Program-made: the position numbers and the translations under genes
Notes under the pieces: model-generated
What the model saw: the letters and a program-made list of their open reading frames with translations, nothing else
Told to the model about the DNA's origin: nothing
Database searches by the model: none
Assembly: GCA_950295325.1 (NCBI GenBank)
Contig: OX485809.1
Span: 4,710,001 to 4,774,000, forward strand
Source: Polytrichum commune
Lineage: Eukaryota; Streptophyta; Polytrichopsida; Polytrichales; Polytrichaceae
Length of the DNA: 64,000 bases
Reading direction: 5' to 3'
Shown: piece after piece, positions 1 through 11,027 of the stretch
How the letters are laid out: each line of letters starts with the position of its first letter
Position numbering within the stretch: position 1 is the stretch's first letter

Positions 1-2305
1 CGAATACTCTTATGTGGGAAATATCTGGAGGTCTCCCAGATAGTAACTCTTGTGGGGTTTGAGTATTCAGGAGGGTAGGCCGAAGTCTTAATAAAGACGC
101 TGCATGCAAAACAGCATGGCCCCACAGGTTAGAAGGTAGGTTAGCGTGTAATAATAGGGGCCTGGCAATAAGTTGGATCTTCTTTATGAATGCTTCAGCC
201 AGCCCATTTTGTGAGTGTTCATAGGGTACCGAGTAGGTTAAAGTAATCCCTGTGGCTGTACAATAGTCCTCAAAGTCTTGGGATCTAAATTCTTGGGCAT
301 TATCCATCCGGAGGTATTTAATTGGATTGTCCGGGAAATGGTTTCTGTAGCGTAGGATAATTGCTAATAGCCTTGGGAAAACCATATTTCTGGTTGGGAG
401 GAGTACTACCTCAAAATGACTCCCAGATGCATCCACAAGAACAAAATAATATCTAAATGTTCTTGATGGGGGATTAATGGGGCCACAGATATCCCCATGA
501 AGCCTATACAAAGGTGGGGGTAATTCAGTTGGTAACTTCCATATTGAAGGCTTTTTGATGAATTTCCCTTGGATGCAGGCTACACATTCATTGGTTTTCC
601 CTGCATCTGCTGTTATAAGGTTATGACCTAGCAGCAAAGGAAGCATTCGGCGAAAAACTGTTGTGCCCGGATGTCCTAATCTCTCATGCCATAAATCAGG
701 CTTGGCTTTAGTGTTAATTAACACTCCCTTCGCCAGGTTGCGGCGTTTTGCTTCAGGGTTCTCAGCCCAAGCTGCCATGCACACCTCTTCCTCATCTATT
801 AGTGAGATGGGGCTTGTATTGTCAAGGGAATTTATGACAATCTTATATAGGCCGTCGTCTCCCGCTTTCGCGGTGGCAAGGATCATCAGCCCTTGCCTGA
901 GCTCCAGAACCTCTTCATCATTTTCTACCGCAGTAGAAACGTGGATATTCCTCGCCCTCAGATCCCGATAGCTGATCAGGCTCCTCGGGGCGTCTGGGGC
1001 GTACATTGCTCTTTCGCAATTGAGGGGGAATCCCCCGGGAAAGATCACCGTTGCCCGGCCCTCCCGAAATCTTATATTTCGGCTTCCGGCCATTGTAGTT
1101 ATTGTACAATGTTGCCAGGGTCCCTCATTTCCTCTGAAATGGAAAAATGCTGGGTTTGTGAGGATGGTATGGGTTGATGCACTATCTAGGAGAGCCTCAT
1201 TTGGTTTTGATGAGTGCTGCTCGTAGATAGTCATGTAATTCTCGAGGTTTTCAGTGCAGGGGGAGGGTTCAGGGTTGGGATTTTCAAAGTTGTAATTCTG
1301 CCTGGTTTGGGATCGAAGGTGTTGTAGTTCTTTAAACATGTTGGTGATATAGGCTAGGGCTCTACAATCCTTAGCAAAATGACCCTTACGCCCGCATTTG
1401 TGACAATTACCTTGGAATTGTCTAGGCTGAAAATTTCTAGGTTTGAATTGGTTAGGACGGGGCCTAGGGGGTTCTCTCCTTGTGTTGTCATCCCTCTTAT
1501 GATATCCCTTATGCACATCACTCTTGCCATAGGCTCCCTTCTCTCTTGCCATGTGTGTGGGGTAAGATTTCTGAAAAGAACCTCTTGCTGGTCTTCGTGA
1601 TGCTTCAGCAGCGTATGCCTCGACCCCAGCAGCAGGTACAGCAGCAGTAGTGGTGTGGACTTCTCGTGCAGGCCGGGACTCAGCATTTCGGAGCAACAGC
1701 TGCTGGTGCTTCTCCGCTAACAGCAGGTGCGACATCAGGTTGGCATGCTTCTTAAACTTCATGTTGCGATATTGTTGGGACAGGATCGCCGTGGCTGGTG
1801 GGAATGTGGACAACGTTTTCTCCACCATCTCAGCTTCAGTGACTCGTTGGCCGCACAATCGAAGCTGTGCCACGATGCGATGAAGTTCGGAGTTGAAAGC
1901 CGCAAAATCGGGAAAATCCAGGGCTCGTAAATTCGCCCAGTCCGTACGCGCTTGTGGAAGAAAAATAGTTTGTTGATGATCGAAGCGGGTTTGAAGCATG
2001 TCCCACAGGTCCGCATGATCGTTGATTTGTAAGTACTGCAGTCGTAAGTCCTGATCCATATGGCGTCGTAATAAGGCAAGTGCTTGCCATTTGGAAACAG
2101 CGGGTACCTCAGCAGGAACAGCAGGAATTTCGTCAGCTTCATCAGCAGAGGTGTTAGGTAAAGGAGCTGGTGGAGGGTGGATTAATGTTTTAGCTATGTC
2201 TTCTGCGCATAAGACTGTCCTAGCATCATTTATCCATTCTAAAAAGTTGGAGCCATCAGCATGTAAAGGTGAGAACAGAAGATTTTGTAACCTGGATTCT
2301 ACCAT
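1..2305 (-). CDS. Ty1/copia gag-pol polyprotein, N-terminal 768 codons, open at the window edge
   Basis: Reading the minus strand from the ATG at 2305, I translated every codon to base 1 and found no stop. The protein begins MVESRLQNLL. The first ~270 residues are a copia Gag (UBN2-like), followed by a CCHC zinc knuckle (C301, C304, H309, C314). The aspartic protease motif LLDSAS has its Asp at residue 374. The pre-integrase zinc region has HERLGHPG (H540) and CVAC (C574, C577). The integrase triad is D605 (LHGDIC), D668 (RMDNAQ) and E704 (GLAEAF), with the usual 35-residue spacing between the last Asp and Glu. Reverse transcriptase and RNase H would lie left of the window. An intact frame of this length points to a young, possibly active copy. 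Confidence 0.93.
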   Translation of the reverse strand, partial: MVESRLQNLLFSPLHADGSNFLEWINDARTVLCAEDIAKTLIHPPPAPLPNTSADEADEIPAVPAEVPAVSKWQALALLRRHMDQDLRLQYLQINDHADLWDMLQTRFDHQQTIFLPQARTDWANLRALDFPDFAAFNSELHRIVAQLRLCGQRVTEAEMVEKTLSTFPPATAILSQQYRNMKFKKHANLMSHLLLAEKHQQLLLRNAESRPAREVHTTTAAVPAAGVEAYAAEASRRPARGSFQKSYPTHMAREKGAYGKSDVHKGYHKRDDNTRREPPRPRPNQFKPRNFQPRQFQGNCHKCGRKGHFAKDCRALAYITNMFKELQHLRSQTRQNYNFENPNPEPSPCTENLENYMTIYEQHSSKPNEALLDSASTHTILTNPAFFHFRGNEGPWQHCTITTMAGSRNIRFREGRATVIFPGGFPLNCERAMYAPDAPRSLISYRDLRARNIHVSTAVENDEEVLELRQGLMILATAKAGDDGLYKIVINSLDNTSPISLIDEEEVCMAAWAENPEAKRRNLAKGVLINTKAKPDLWHERLGHPGTTVFRRMLPLLLGHNLITADAGKTNECVACIQGKFIKKPSIWKLPTELPPPLYRLHGDICGPINPPSRTFRYYFVLVDASGSHFEVVLLPTRNMVFPRLLAIILRYRNHFPDNPIKYLRMDNAQEFRSQDFEDYCTATGITLTYSVPYEHSQNGLAEAFIKKIQLIARPLLLHANLPSNLWGHAVLHAASLLRLRPTLLNTQTPQELLSGRPPDISHIRVF

Positions 2306-2785
2306 TGTGTAATTTTATATATTCTGGAAAATGGCATAATTTACTAACAGGGCAGTTGTGTATAAAACAGGGATTATTGAGGCAGGGAGGAGCGGGGGGG
2401 GGGGGGTTTATAAGTGTAATTAGATAGGAATCAGTTAAACAGAGGATGCAGAGTCAAACAGATTAAATATACAAGGATTAAGTGGGTATAAATGGGCGTG
2501 AAAAATGTGATCAAACAAAAGGGTATACTGACAGGCAGGATATAAACAGACAGAAAGTATTCAATTTAAACAGTAGGGGTTTTTATAGATAAAAGGTGTA
2601 TGGACAGAAAGAGAAAGGAAAAAAAAATAATTTGTACAGATTTACAGGAACAGAATGCAAATCATCAGATAAAGGAGGGGTTCAGATAAGTCTTACATAA
2701 TTTTGGCAGCATTTCGGTACTATTTTGAGTACCAGAAACAAGTTAGGGGAAATCAAAACAGGAATATACAAAGTATATGTATATT

Positions 2786-2989
2786 AATATATATATATAT
2801 ATATATAGTATATATAAAATATAAATGTTAGTTCTAAAATAAGTAGAAAATATTTCAGTATGTCAGTTTACAGAAAATATATATGTCACTCGTATATATA
2901 TATATAAGGAAATACACGTAGTGTTAGTTCAGTAGGAGTATATATATATATATAGCAATATATATATGGGTAAGTATTTCTGGAAATGA

Positions 2990-3024
<35 letters not shown>
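2786..3024. repeat. TA microsatellite cluster in the copia leader
   Basis: Several (TA)n tracts occur at about 2786-2810, 2895-2907, 2939-2955 and 2994-3024, in otherwise AT-rich sequence between the putative LTR and gag. No coding capacity is visible. Confidence 0.85.
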
Positions 3025-3027
<3 letters not shown>

Positions 3028-3659
3028 AACAAAGGTTAGTCAGTTTTTTTACACAAAACAGGTTAGGTAGTAATTTATGACAAAAATTCAACAGTAATTC
3101 AGTATATGGTTACTGAATTAGAAATAAGTTAGTAATATGCAAGCAGTCAAAACAAAATAAAATATGTATATATCTGAGGTTCAAAATAACAGAGCAGAAA
3201 GAAAGGTGAGGTAAGATAGAACCGGTTTTGAGAGAAAAAAAATTTTGGCAGCATAACAATCCTAGTGGAGCAGTTTTACTAAAATTTTGACAGCATAACC
3301 TCCCTCCTGGTAGTAGAAATATGAACAAAGGATTGAACGAGTTCTGATATGGATGAAGTATAATATCAGAGTATGAAAAAGATGTTCCGCTAACAGATGT
3401 GTGTGTGCAAAACTAAATGGTAAGTCAGAGTATGTGTAATTCTAAAGCATTCACTCATATGTTCACTCGGGTTCCTCACCGGATAAGGTAGAAGTATGCT
3501 AAACGTATGAACAGAGTAGAGTAGATAGTATGGATGAAAATGTGTAGAAAGTAGGCCAGGAGCAAGTGCTGATAACGTGTTGAAGACTGAAAAGAGATAG
3601 TGTATTTGGACAGTATGTAGGTGCATATCTCAGTCATACCCGTATATGGTATGTGAGGG

Positions 3660-3668
3660 TATTTATAG
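3660..3668 (-). promoter_or_regulatory. TATA box of the copia 5' LTR
   Basis: CTATAAATA on the minus strand is a perfect plant TATA consensus. It is placed as expected for the U3/R boundary of the putative LTR, about 1.35 kb upstream of the gag ATG. Transcription would start near 3630. Confidence 0.45.
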
Positions 3669-3961
3669 AGTATTTCATAATATTTTAATACAGTATAAGC
3701 ACGTGGCACTATCTCATTGCACCGTAGGACTGGCCATACTAACCAGGCTGATAACTTGGTCGATACCCTCGGGATATCCGGGGTGTAAACTCCATACTCT
3801 AGCTTAAGTCTTAGATACCCTCGGGATACCCTGATCAGGTTCCCTTAGTTATAGGCTAATTACTTAGTGTTCTATCTAAGTACCTAATGTATATACCCTT
3901 TACTAATACCCTGGATCCGGGTATTAACCCTAAGCCTCATCTGGCTGCACCCTAAGCCTCA

Positions 3962-5046
3962 TCAGATTGTATTAATTAGTTCTGAAACTAATTCTATAAC
4001 ACAATCCAAGACCAATGATAGTAAACCAACCACGCGGTCTAGTTCACAAACTTCAACCAATTCCTTGCACCCATATATTAAGAGCGATTGTAGGCTGTTG
4101 GGCCCTAATCTCACAATTTCCAACTTGTTCTGCAAAACTTTCTGGAAAGGTCCAATTTTTGCAGAGATGTATAGTTCCTCAAATCCAAGTCTGAAACTGT
4201 GTGCACATCCTGGAGCTTGAGCGATACCAAGTTGGTGCACAGAGCAAGGACGTCCCGCTCAAACACAACAGCAGCATCCACTTTCAGAATTTTGAGTGTT
4301 GTTGGTAGTTGTCCTACATAAGCTCCACAATGGACACGGCCACCAACCGTCTTGAAATAAGTCAAGGATTTCAGCCCTTCCAAGCCTTCAATTGAAAGCT
4401 TGCATGGATTAAACAAATCGCGTAATGCTTGCACAGTTAAGCTTCTCAACCCATGGAGGTCTTTGAAATTCAAAACTCCAGATATTTCGTACTCACAATA
4501 TAGCTTCAAGACCACAAGGTTCGTGCAATATTTCCATTTGATCGTCGTTAGACTCGTAATCCCGGATTTCTTCATATATTCACAAATCCCTGAAATACAA
4601 ACTCGTGTCAAATTCTCCCAACTACTCCTTGGCTCCTCCTCCAGCTCTGTAGGACGTGCATCCTTAGCATACACCCACCTCCGCTCCTTCATGTCCAAGG
4701 CCTTTAATTTTCCTTGCGCTTCCAATCTTGCAAACTCAACATACAAATCATGTATGCTCACTTCCCCAGTCCTCATCTCGGCATGCTCCAATAAGGCACT
4801 ATCCACCAAATGCCGCAACTGCAATTCCATCACAAAACAATCACAATTTAATCCATCGTATATGGCCATGAAATTTCCATGCACTCCCTTCAAATCATTG
4901 AATCCAAAATCTCTAGAAACTTCTTGTTCTCATGCTTGACCATATTCACACTTTCATCATAGTTGAACCTATCTCCCCAACAATTATGGTGTTTTACAAA
5001 CATAAGTTGCATGTTCTCCAAGGATTGCTCGTCAATCTCGAAGGAG
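3962..5046 (-). pseudogene. ARC2/MHD-like and leucine-rich-repeat exon of the TNL gene, two frameshifts
   Basis: The frame runs SFEIDEQSLENMQLMFVKHHN, then shifts near 4902 (the protein-like reading needs one more base after KFLEIL). It then continues through an MHD-like EVSIHDLYVEF and LRR units such as LVVLKLYCEYEISGVLNF, LRSLTVQALRDLF and LVSLKLQDVHTVSDLDL. A second shift near 4150 carries the reading into KVLQNKLEIVRLGPNSLQ and LLIYGCKELVEV. Translation ends at TGA 3964-3962, at the probable copia LTR edge. Confidence 0.72.
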
Positions 5047-5184
5047 CTGCAATCCAAGAAATATTTTGTCAATTAATACCAAACAATTCAAACTTATATT
5101 AAGATCTTAGGATGAATTAAGATTTTATTATATTGATATTCATGTTTGGACTTGAGGCATCAAAGAGGGGGATTGGCTACATAC

Positions 5185-5830
5185 CCAATTTTCAATCACT
5201 TCCTTCTCCTTATTGTGAACAAGACACAACCACTCCATCAAATCCGGCTTGAATTCGTAATCTCTTGATAGGGAAAACACAACTAAATCCATAAACAACT
5301 CTTGCTCCTCTTTACGCAATCGGTCGAAATTCCTTCTAAGAATGTTGAACAAAGGATTTATTGGTTCTTGCAAATAGCTGGACTCTTTGAGTTTCTGTAA
5401 GTCCTTCATCCAAACCGAAGGTTCTTCACCTTCATATTGTAGGAAAACACCCAAGGCTTTCAATGATAATGGATGATAATGCGAACCTCGACCTTTGCCC
5501 TTGCCAAAGTAACAACTTTTGATACACTCCTCAATACCATTCACATCTTCCGTATTTTCAAATTCTTTTCCATTTGCTGCATGGTACAAAAACATATTCC
5601 TTGCATCATCCTTGTCAAGTTCTGGCATCTCAAAACGTGCACCTTCATCCACTTCAAGACTTTTGAGAGTCTTTCTTAAGCGGGATGTTATAATCACCCA
5701 ACTTCCCTCAACAAAAGGTGCTCGAGTAAACAATTTCCCTTGTTGCAATGAATCAGGATCATCCCAAACGTTGTCTATGGTTAGGAAGGATTTTTGCTTC
5801 CAAATCTCGGATTTCGAAAGGACGTCTTCA
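5185..5830 (-). pseudogene. NB-ARC kinase-2 / RNBS-B / ARC exon of the TNL gene
   Basis: The block carries kinase-2 (SFLTIDNVWDD), RNBS-B (SWVIITSRLRK) and a GLPL-like segment (HYHPLSLKALG). It ends KEVIENW before a GTATGT donor at 5184. The left boundary is unresolved: an in-frame TAA lies just upstream of 5868, and no AG acceptor near DVLSKSEIWKQ both looks good and keeps phase 0 with exon 2. Either a weak acceptor (before IWKQ) is used or the gene is broken here. Confidence 0.7.
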
Positions 5831-6094
5831 CAATGCAAATACACCCAAATCATGAGTGGAGCGCACAATTAAAGGCATTGGCACATCTTCTCCAAGAATG
5901 AAAATAGATGTCAATAGAATGCTAAGAACATTAAAGGCACAAACAACATCAAGTCAAACATTGGGAGTTGCATCCTAAGTTGCCTTCATTTGCGTATAAA
6001 CTTGAGGTAAGCAATAGATGTCTTACTAACTCATGAAGCTTGCAAGCTTAACATTGGATTCATGAAAATGTTTATGACTTTAAAGAACAAATAC

Positions 6095-6352
6095 CTTGTC
6101 CTCCCCCACTTCTTGAACAACCTCCGCACTTGTATTTGTCAATGCGGTCAATACCTTCTTTACTAACTCATGTTTACTTTGCTTTCCCAATTCCACGTGG
6201 CACACCTTCCCATCAAATTCTCCATCCATTTCGTTACACATCATCTTGCAAATTTGAGTCTTTCCCAGTCCGCCCACACCATACAAGCCAATCACACGAA
6301 CGCGTGCATTCTTTGTCCAATTTGGAGTGTTTTCAAAATGGTCTCGTATAAC
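6095..6352 (-). CDS. NB-ARC P-loop exon of the TNL gene
   Basis: 86 codons follow the TIR exon in phase 0 (AG at 6354-6353). The exon opens VIRDHFENTPNWTKNARV and then has the Walker A sequence GLYGVGGLGKTQICK, which binds the nucleotide phosphates in STAND ATPases. It ends VQEVGEDK with a good donor, AAG followed by GTATTTG. The frame is clean. Confidence 0.82.
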
Positions 6353-6952
6353 CTATGGAAGTCTCATCATAATTAACGTCCACCATGTTAGTTTGAAGGG
6401 CTTAAACTAGAAGTATTTTAGTGACATTGAGTTGTTGTGCTCAAAACGGAAAGAAACAACAAATGCAATTCATACAAAATTTAGTTAGTGGTTCCAAAAC
6501 TTGGTATTTATCATGTTATATTGAACAAACAAATTCTTGTTGAAGACCAACATCATGATTAAAGATCGTGAACTAGGTTCCAATATTGTTGCAAAGTCAA
6601 GAGTGATTGATCCAAATTGTAGCATTGAGACATCATACATCATCCCCTCATCGGAAGGTCAACTTACAAACTAGAATCTTGGAAATAACATTTTCGAACC
6701 AATCCCCGAAAATAAGTGTTCCAAGTGAAGAAAAAAATTACATGCATGGAATGATTGAGAATTATATGTTTTGTGTTGATAATCGCTTTTATTTCATTCT
6801 ATCCAAGTGAATCAAACTCATTTTGAATTTATAGTCATCGTAGCTTAGATTTGGAACGTACATGTACATTGATGTTGAGGTCTAACTTGCAAATTATGGC
6901 TAACACGGATCCACCAAGAATCAACCTTTGAAAAAATCATCAATAATATTAC

Positions 6953-7573
6953 CTGGCATAATTTTGAACGCCCTTGAACATGTGATTCATCGTATTTAAT
7001 GTCTGCTGGAATTGACTTGCAGATACTTGAAACAACCTCTTTTCGATAAGCAACAACTTCTTTTGAGCCTCGGTGATACTCCGAACCAATGAAACCACCA
7101 AACCACTTGATAGATTCTTTCCATTCAGCCACTTCAATTCGTTTATCGCCTTTGGCCATTGTCTCCCACTTCTTGAACCATTCCTCTTGTCTAACACTAT
7201 CGGAAAATTCTCCCACATTGAGCCCAAAAAATAAAGGAAGAATCTTCAAAGTACGATCTTTCTTAGTTGCTTGCATAAAGCCATTGAGTTCAATCATTGG
7301 CCACTTTGATGTAAAGTACTCCTCAGAAACCACCACCACCATCATTTTGCATTGTGCTACAGCAGCTTTGATAAGGTCTGGATACCTCTCTCCCTTGGGC
7401 AAGCTTGAAGGTCGTTTGTCAAAAAATGGATAGCGATGGCGGCTCTCGAGGTGCTCATACAATTGGTCTACAAATTCTTTTTGCGCTCCACTACGGCTCA
7501 AGAAAATTTGATGATGTGGGAGCAATATTGGGTCCTCGTACTCTATCTTCCTTCTTTTGTCAGATGTAGCCAT
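6953..7573 (-). CDS. TIR-domain exon of the TNL gene
   Basis: 207 codons start MATSDKRRK. The TIR fold is shown by HQIFLSRSGAQKEFV (beta-A), YPFFDKRPSSLPKGE, the VVVVSEEYFTSKWP block, and LKILPLFFGL. The exon ends LCQ with CAG at 6955-6953, followed by GTAATA as donor. The wording (GAQKEFV..YPFFDKR..LPKGE) resembles TIRs of seed-free plants more than angiosperm TNLs; this is from memory, not a search. TIR domains of this kind are NAD-cleaving or scaffold modules in immune signalling. Glu in SEEYF is near the usual catalytic position, but I cannot assign it securely. Confidence 0.85.
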
Positions 7574-9239
7574 CTTGAACTGAATGTTTATTCAAAAAAT
7601 GGTGTAAAAACCTGCAGAACCAACCATGTCAATTGGTAAATGACTAGACTACAATCTCCTACATAGACCAAACAACACAACTCTACAAATGTGCACCATA
7701 AACAAATAAACTTTATTTAAGAGATACATTATCAACAAGTTTCAATCGATCAAGTCACATAGTTTTGCAAGGATCAAAGCTTAACAAGACGGCTTGCACG
7801 GCCATTCAAACATTGCAAACTCTGCCTGCTCTAGTGCATAAAGATTTCACGGTAGGTTGCCCTGAAACCAACCAAGTAGAGACAGTTGGGGTCCCCTCTG
7901 CACCACTACTCTACCCAAGAGTGAATCAAATAAGACCAGACCAATATGTTTCAAAGACAACCGTCCCCTGGGATTAGCCACACTTTGGAACCATGCGGCA
8001 AAATAAAACTGCACACTCACTGTTGACAGCTTCAAGAACATTTCAGATATGGAATCAAACTGCGGGCATACCGAGATACACTCAAAGTAATTCAATGTAA
8101 GCTAATGCAGTTTGGGAATGCCTGGAGCCCCTGAGACAAATTAACACAACATATTCGTGCAGTTTGAGGGGTACCCAGGCTGTCGATTAAGGTTGTTCTA
8201 AGTCTTCATCAAAGGCCTTGAGAGAACTGAGAACAGCCTGCAAAAGCAGAACAAGAAGGACTCCTCTGCTATTGAAATTTGATTTCTCTTTTACTGCGCA
8301 AGAAGGTTGTGACAAAATTTATGATTGGGATGTGCAGCTTCCACACCATAGCCGTGTATGTAAATTCAAACTCAGTACTTGCCCTTTCAAAAGGTACAAC
8401 AAATGAAGTGTTACGCCGATCTCCATAGCCGAAGCCGATGGTAGATATATATTAGTGAAATAGGTTGTAAGGATAGAGTTTCAAACAAACATAACACAAT
8501 ATGTTCCTGTTGGTCGGGGGCCCTAGGTCGATCGAGACTACATCATTAGCACTTGTACCCCTCCAAGGAACACGTATTTGGTTGCGCCTGTCTTCCCATG
8601 TCAAGCTTCTAAGTTGACACTCATGTGCTTAAGCAATGGAAATTGATCGTGCACATAAGAATGATAACCAAGTACTACTCTTGTGGAACATGGAATTTAA
8701 CAGACTAACATTGATTAATATCCCTCGCATACCAACCTCGTAGAACACTATTACTATTAGCCAAGCACAAAAACTAAACTGTCGGTATAAGACTTCGTGC
8801 ACTCACGCTTCCGGTCGGTATTTCTCAGCGCTTACAAATGAGAGCTTGTCACATTTGTGCCAACATGTATACATGACACAACACAGACCAATACTTTCAA
8901 GTCTTCCCTAGTCTCAGTTGCTTGGACAAATCTCTTTTCCAACAATGGCAACTGTAGTCACCCATGACACTTAGATGCTTGAGAAATGAAAGGCGGTTGT
9001 GCATATAAGATCAATAACCGGATACTACTCTTGTGGAACCTAGAATTTAAGAGACTCGCCTTGCTTACAAATCAAATCCGGTGTAGATTTATGAAGGGAG
9101 TCAGAGATCGAAGCCCCTTCCAATATCGATGGCTACAAAAATCACCCAACGCATCCCATCCATTAGCATCCCGCGCATCCCAACCTCGTAATACAATATG
9201 TACACATATCAAGTTAGACCAAGCCGTGGTAGCTTTGAG
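7574..9239. other. Gene-less stretch upstream of the TNL gene
   Basis: No credible coding region is seen. Two loosely related passages (about 8630-8760 and 8975-9200) share TACTACTCTTGTGGAAC and a CCAACCTCGTA phrase, suggesting an old internal duplication. The TNL promoter should lie just right of 7573, but I see no convincing TATA box. Confidence 0.4.
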
Positions 9240-9510
9240 CCTTTAAGATATGAATGACAATGGTGATTTGTACAAGCTTTACATGATTGAACAATTCTAA
9301 GGAATATGTCAACATAAACTATAAATATCACGAGAGTAAGATGACGTCGGCCAAGGGGATGTTGTGAATGAGAGAGAGTTCACTCTAGGCTTAGCTTGTT
9401 TATAAATTGGCTTGTACACTATCATAGAATAATCGGTTGGTGTATTAACGTGTTTGGTGCCAAGTCTAAGAGAATTAGTCCCTATACTCTATTTCTATAC
9501 TCCATATATA
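9240..9510 (+). repeat. Dispersed repeat, copy 1 (second copy at 15330-15605)
   Basis: The two stretches align along about 270 bp in direct orientation, sharing phrases such as TACATGATTGAACAATT (copy 2 ACACATGATTGAACAATT), GAGGAATATGTCAACAT-like text, GTGAATGAGAGAG and CTAGGCTTAGCTTGT. No ends or coding capacity are recognisable, so the class is unknown. Confidence 0.7.
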
Positions 9511-9545
9511 ATCTACATCCCTCGCATCCCAACCTCCTAGTACAC

Positions 9546-10533
9546 TACACCCTAACCTTGATAATGTCACACTTGGTAATAGAACACCTTGATATTGTCA
9601 CCTAAAAGTTTGAAACCGATTTTCATAGTGTAAAACTCCCTCGTTATTATCACTATCACCCTTGATAATGTAACTATTTTTTCCCAAAATTTGGAGTGTA
9701 AATGTGATAATAACAAGGAATATGGATGAAAATGCCGGGTGGACAACAAATTATATGGATGACATCGGCATCTCCACCTACCTTTGGGCAAAACAATGTG
9801 ACTTCTTTGTAGGAGCTTCTTTGTAGAGCCCTACATTGGGTGCCCATACCCATGCCCATGGGTTTTGGGTGGGCATGGGTGCGATATTCTTGTTCATGGG
9901 TGGGCATGGGTGGGCATGGTTCATGGGATGGTTCATGTTAAACATGGAAGGTGAAGATGATTTTGAGGTGGAATATTCTACTGAGGAGCTTGTGCAATTA
10001 GTGCAAGATGGCGAACATGTACTTGATTCCATGGAAGTAGACCCATTGATTGTTGATAGCAGTGATGATGAGTCTAAAGTAGTGAAGCTAAGTGATGCAC
10101 AAAAATATGCTGAAGATGTTTTGAATTTTATAGCTAGCCAAGGTTCTCAGATTTTCAAAACTCTAGAGTTGTTAGGAATGGAAAAATCCCATGACAAACT
10201 CATTAGCATTGGTGTTGCACATTTAACATCAACAAACCAATGTGACATTAGAAGCTTCTTTGTCTCTAGTGAAGGGTCTTTACCTGATCTCAATGACACA
10301 TTATGATGTGCTCTTGTTGTTATTCACAATTTTGAATTAGAGTTTACATTCAAAAACATTGAAGTATCGTATTTTTTCTTTTTTTTACATTATAATTTTA
10401 TTTTGATTTTCTACATATTTTTTGATAATATCACATTATGCACAAAATGTGACATTATCAATTATGTCACACCTTGTTTATATCACACTTTTTGGTGAAA
10501 CGGAGGGTGTGACATTATCAAGGTTAGGGTGTA
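9546..10533 (+). mobile_element. Tigger/pogo-like DNA transposon, internally deleted (988 bp)
   Basis: A perfect 27-bp inverted repeat including the TA target duplication bounds the element: TACACCCTAACCTTGATAAT... at 9546 and its exact complement ending GGTTAGGGTGTA at 10533. TA duplication is typical of Tc1/mariner-pogo elements. Sub-terminal copies of the TGATAATGTCAC-type motif occur at both ends. Only the C-terminal piece of the transposase remains inside, so the copy is non-autonomous. Confidence 0.88.
9944..10306 (+). pseudogene. C-terminal fragment of a Tigger/CENP-B-like transposase
   Basis: The open stretch MEGEDDFEVEYSTEELVQLV... to CDIRSFFVS has the acidic linker, the 'KLSDAQKYAEDVLNFI' helix and the terminal (T/D)IxSFF motif found at the C-terminus of pogo/Tigger transposases. 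The helix-turn-helix and DDE domains are absent. A related fragment occurs at 26465-26825, which supports real homology. Confidence 0.7.
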
Positions 10534-10627
10534 TGTACATTGGACGAGGTACACTAAGGGCATTTCTTAATTGTAGAACCTAGGAGGATTGCATGAGTGA
10601 TACCTAATAAAAGGAGCTTCTATTCAC

Positions 10628-11027
10628 TACACTAAATAATGTATTTACTGTCACCAATTTTCTTTGTCTTGCTCGAGACTCAATGTAAACCCCCCTATAT
10701 TGTTGACCATAACTCGATGTGAACCTAACATTATTTGTCATTCCTTTTAAAAACATTTGGACATGCGAAGTTTACAATGTTTCATTTCTTGTCACTTATT
10801 AAGTGATTTTTCATCCAAATTTCAATCATCCACGACAATATTTCATTACAAAATTGGTAGGATGCATAACATATGCCAAAGTTCATGTTAATAATTGGCA
10901 ACTGGATGAACTTAAAGTAACTTGGGGTGACCATACTTGTAAACTTGTTCATACAAAGTGTCACTAGAAAAATTACCACAACAACATAAAATATCATATT
11001 ATCACACTAATAACAATATTTAGTGTA
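10628..11027 (+). mobile_element. Short TIR element with TACACTAAATA ends, copy A
   Basis: The left end TACACTAAATAATG and right end ATTTAGTGTA are inverted. The interior shares TCACCAATTTT, AACATTATTTGTCATTCC and TTTCAATCATCCA with the other copies (18387-20090, inverted and interrupted; 43791-44178). No coding region is seen and the superfamily is unknown. Confidence 0.7.

Larger units (their letters stand above)
1..3964 (-). mobile_element. Ty1/copia LTR retrotransposon, partial (5' LTR, leader, gag and start of pol)
   Basis: The element runs leftward and leaves the window. Right of the gag ATG is about 1 kb of purine- and AT-rich leader. A probable 5' LTR lies at roughly 3964-3350: it would start with TG at 3964 and carries a plant-type TATA box at 3668-3660. 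A weak primer-site-like stretch containing TATCAGA lies near 3340. The LTR limits are inferred, because the second LTR is outside the window and cannot be compared. Confidence 0.6.
3962..7573 (-). pseudogene. TIR-NB-LRR disease-resistance gene, frameshifted and 3'-truncated
   Basis: Four coding blocks in TIR, P-loop, kinase-2/RNBS-B and LRR order make a TNL-type intracellular immune receptor. TIR is at 7573-6953, NB-ARC at 6352-6095 and about 5830-5185, LRR at about 5046-3962. The exon 1/exon 2 junction is clean (GT at 6952, AG at 6353, phase 0). The junctions around exon 3 do not keep phase with the best splice signals. The LRR exon needs frame changes near 4902 and 4150. The final frame stops exactly where the copia LTR appears to begin, so the 3' end was probably lost to that insertion. 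It may be a decayed paralogue. Sequencing errors are an alternative for the single-base shifts. Confidence 0.8.

Noticed and set aside
1354-2142. Alternative minus-strand frames over the copia gag
   Set aside because: They are shadows of the single gag-pol frame that starts at 2305 and stays open to base 1.
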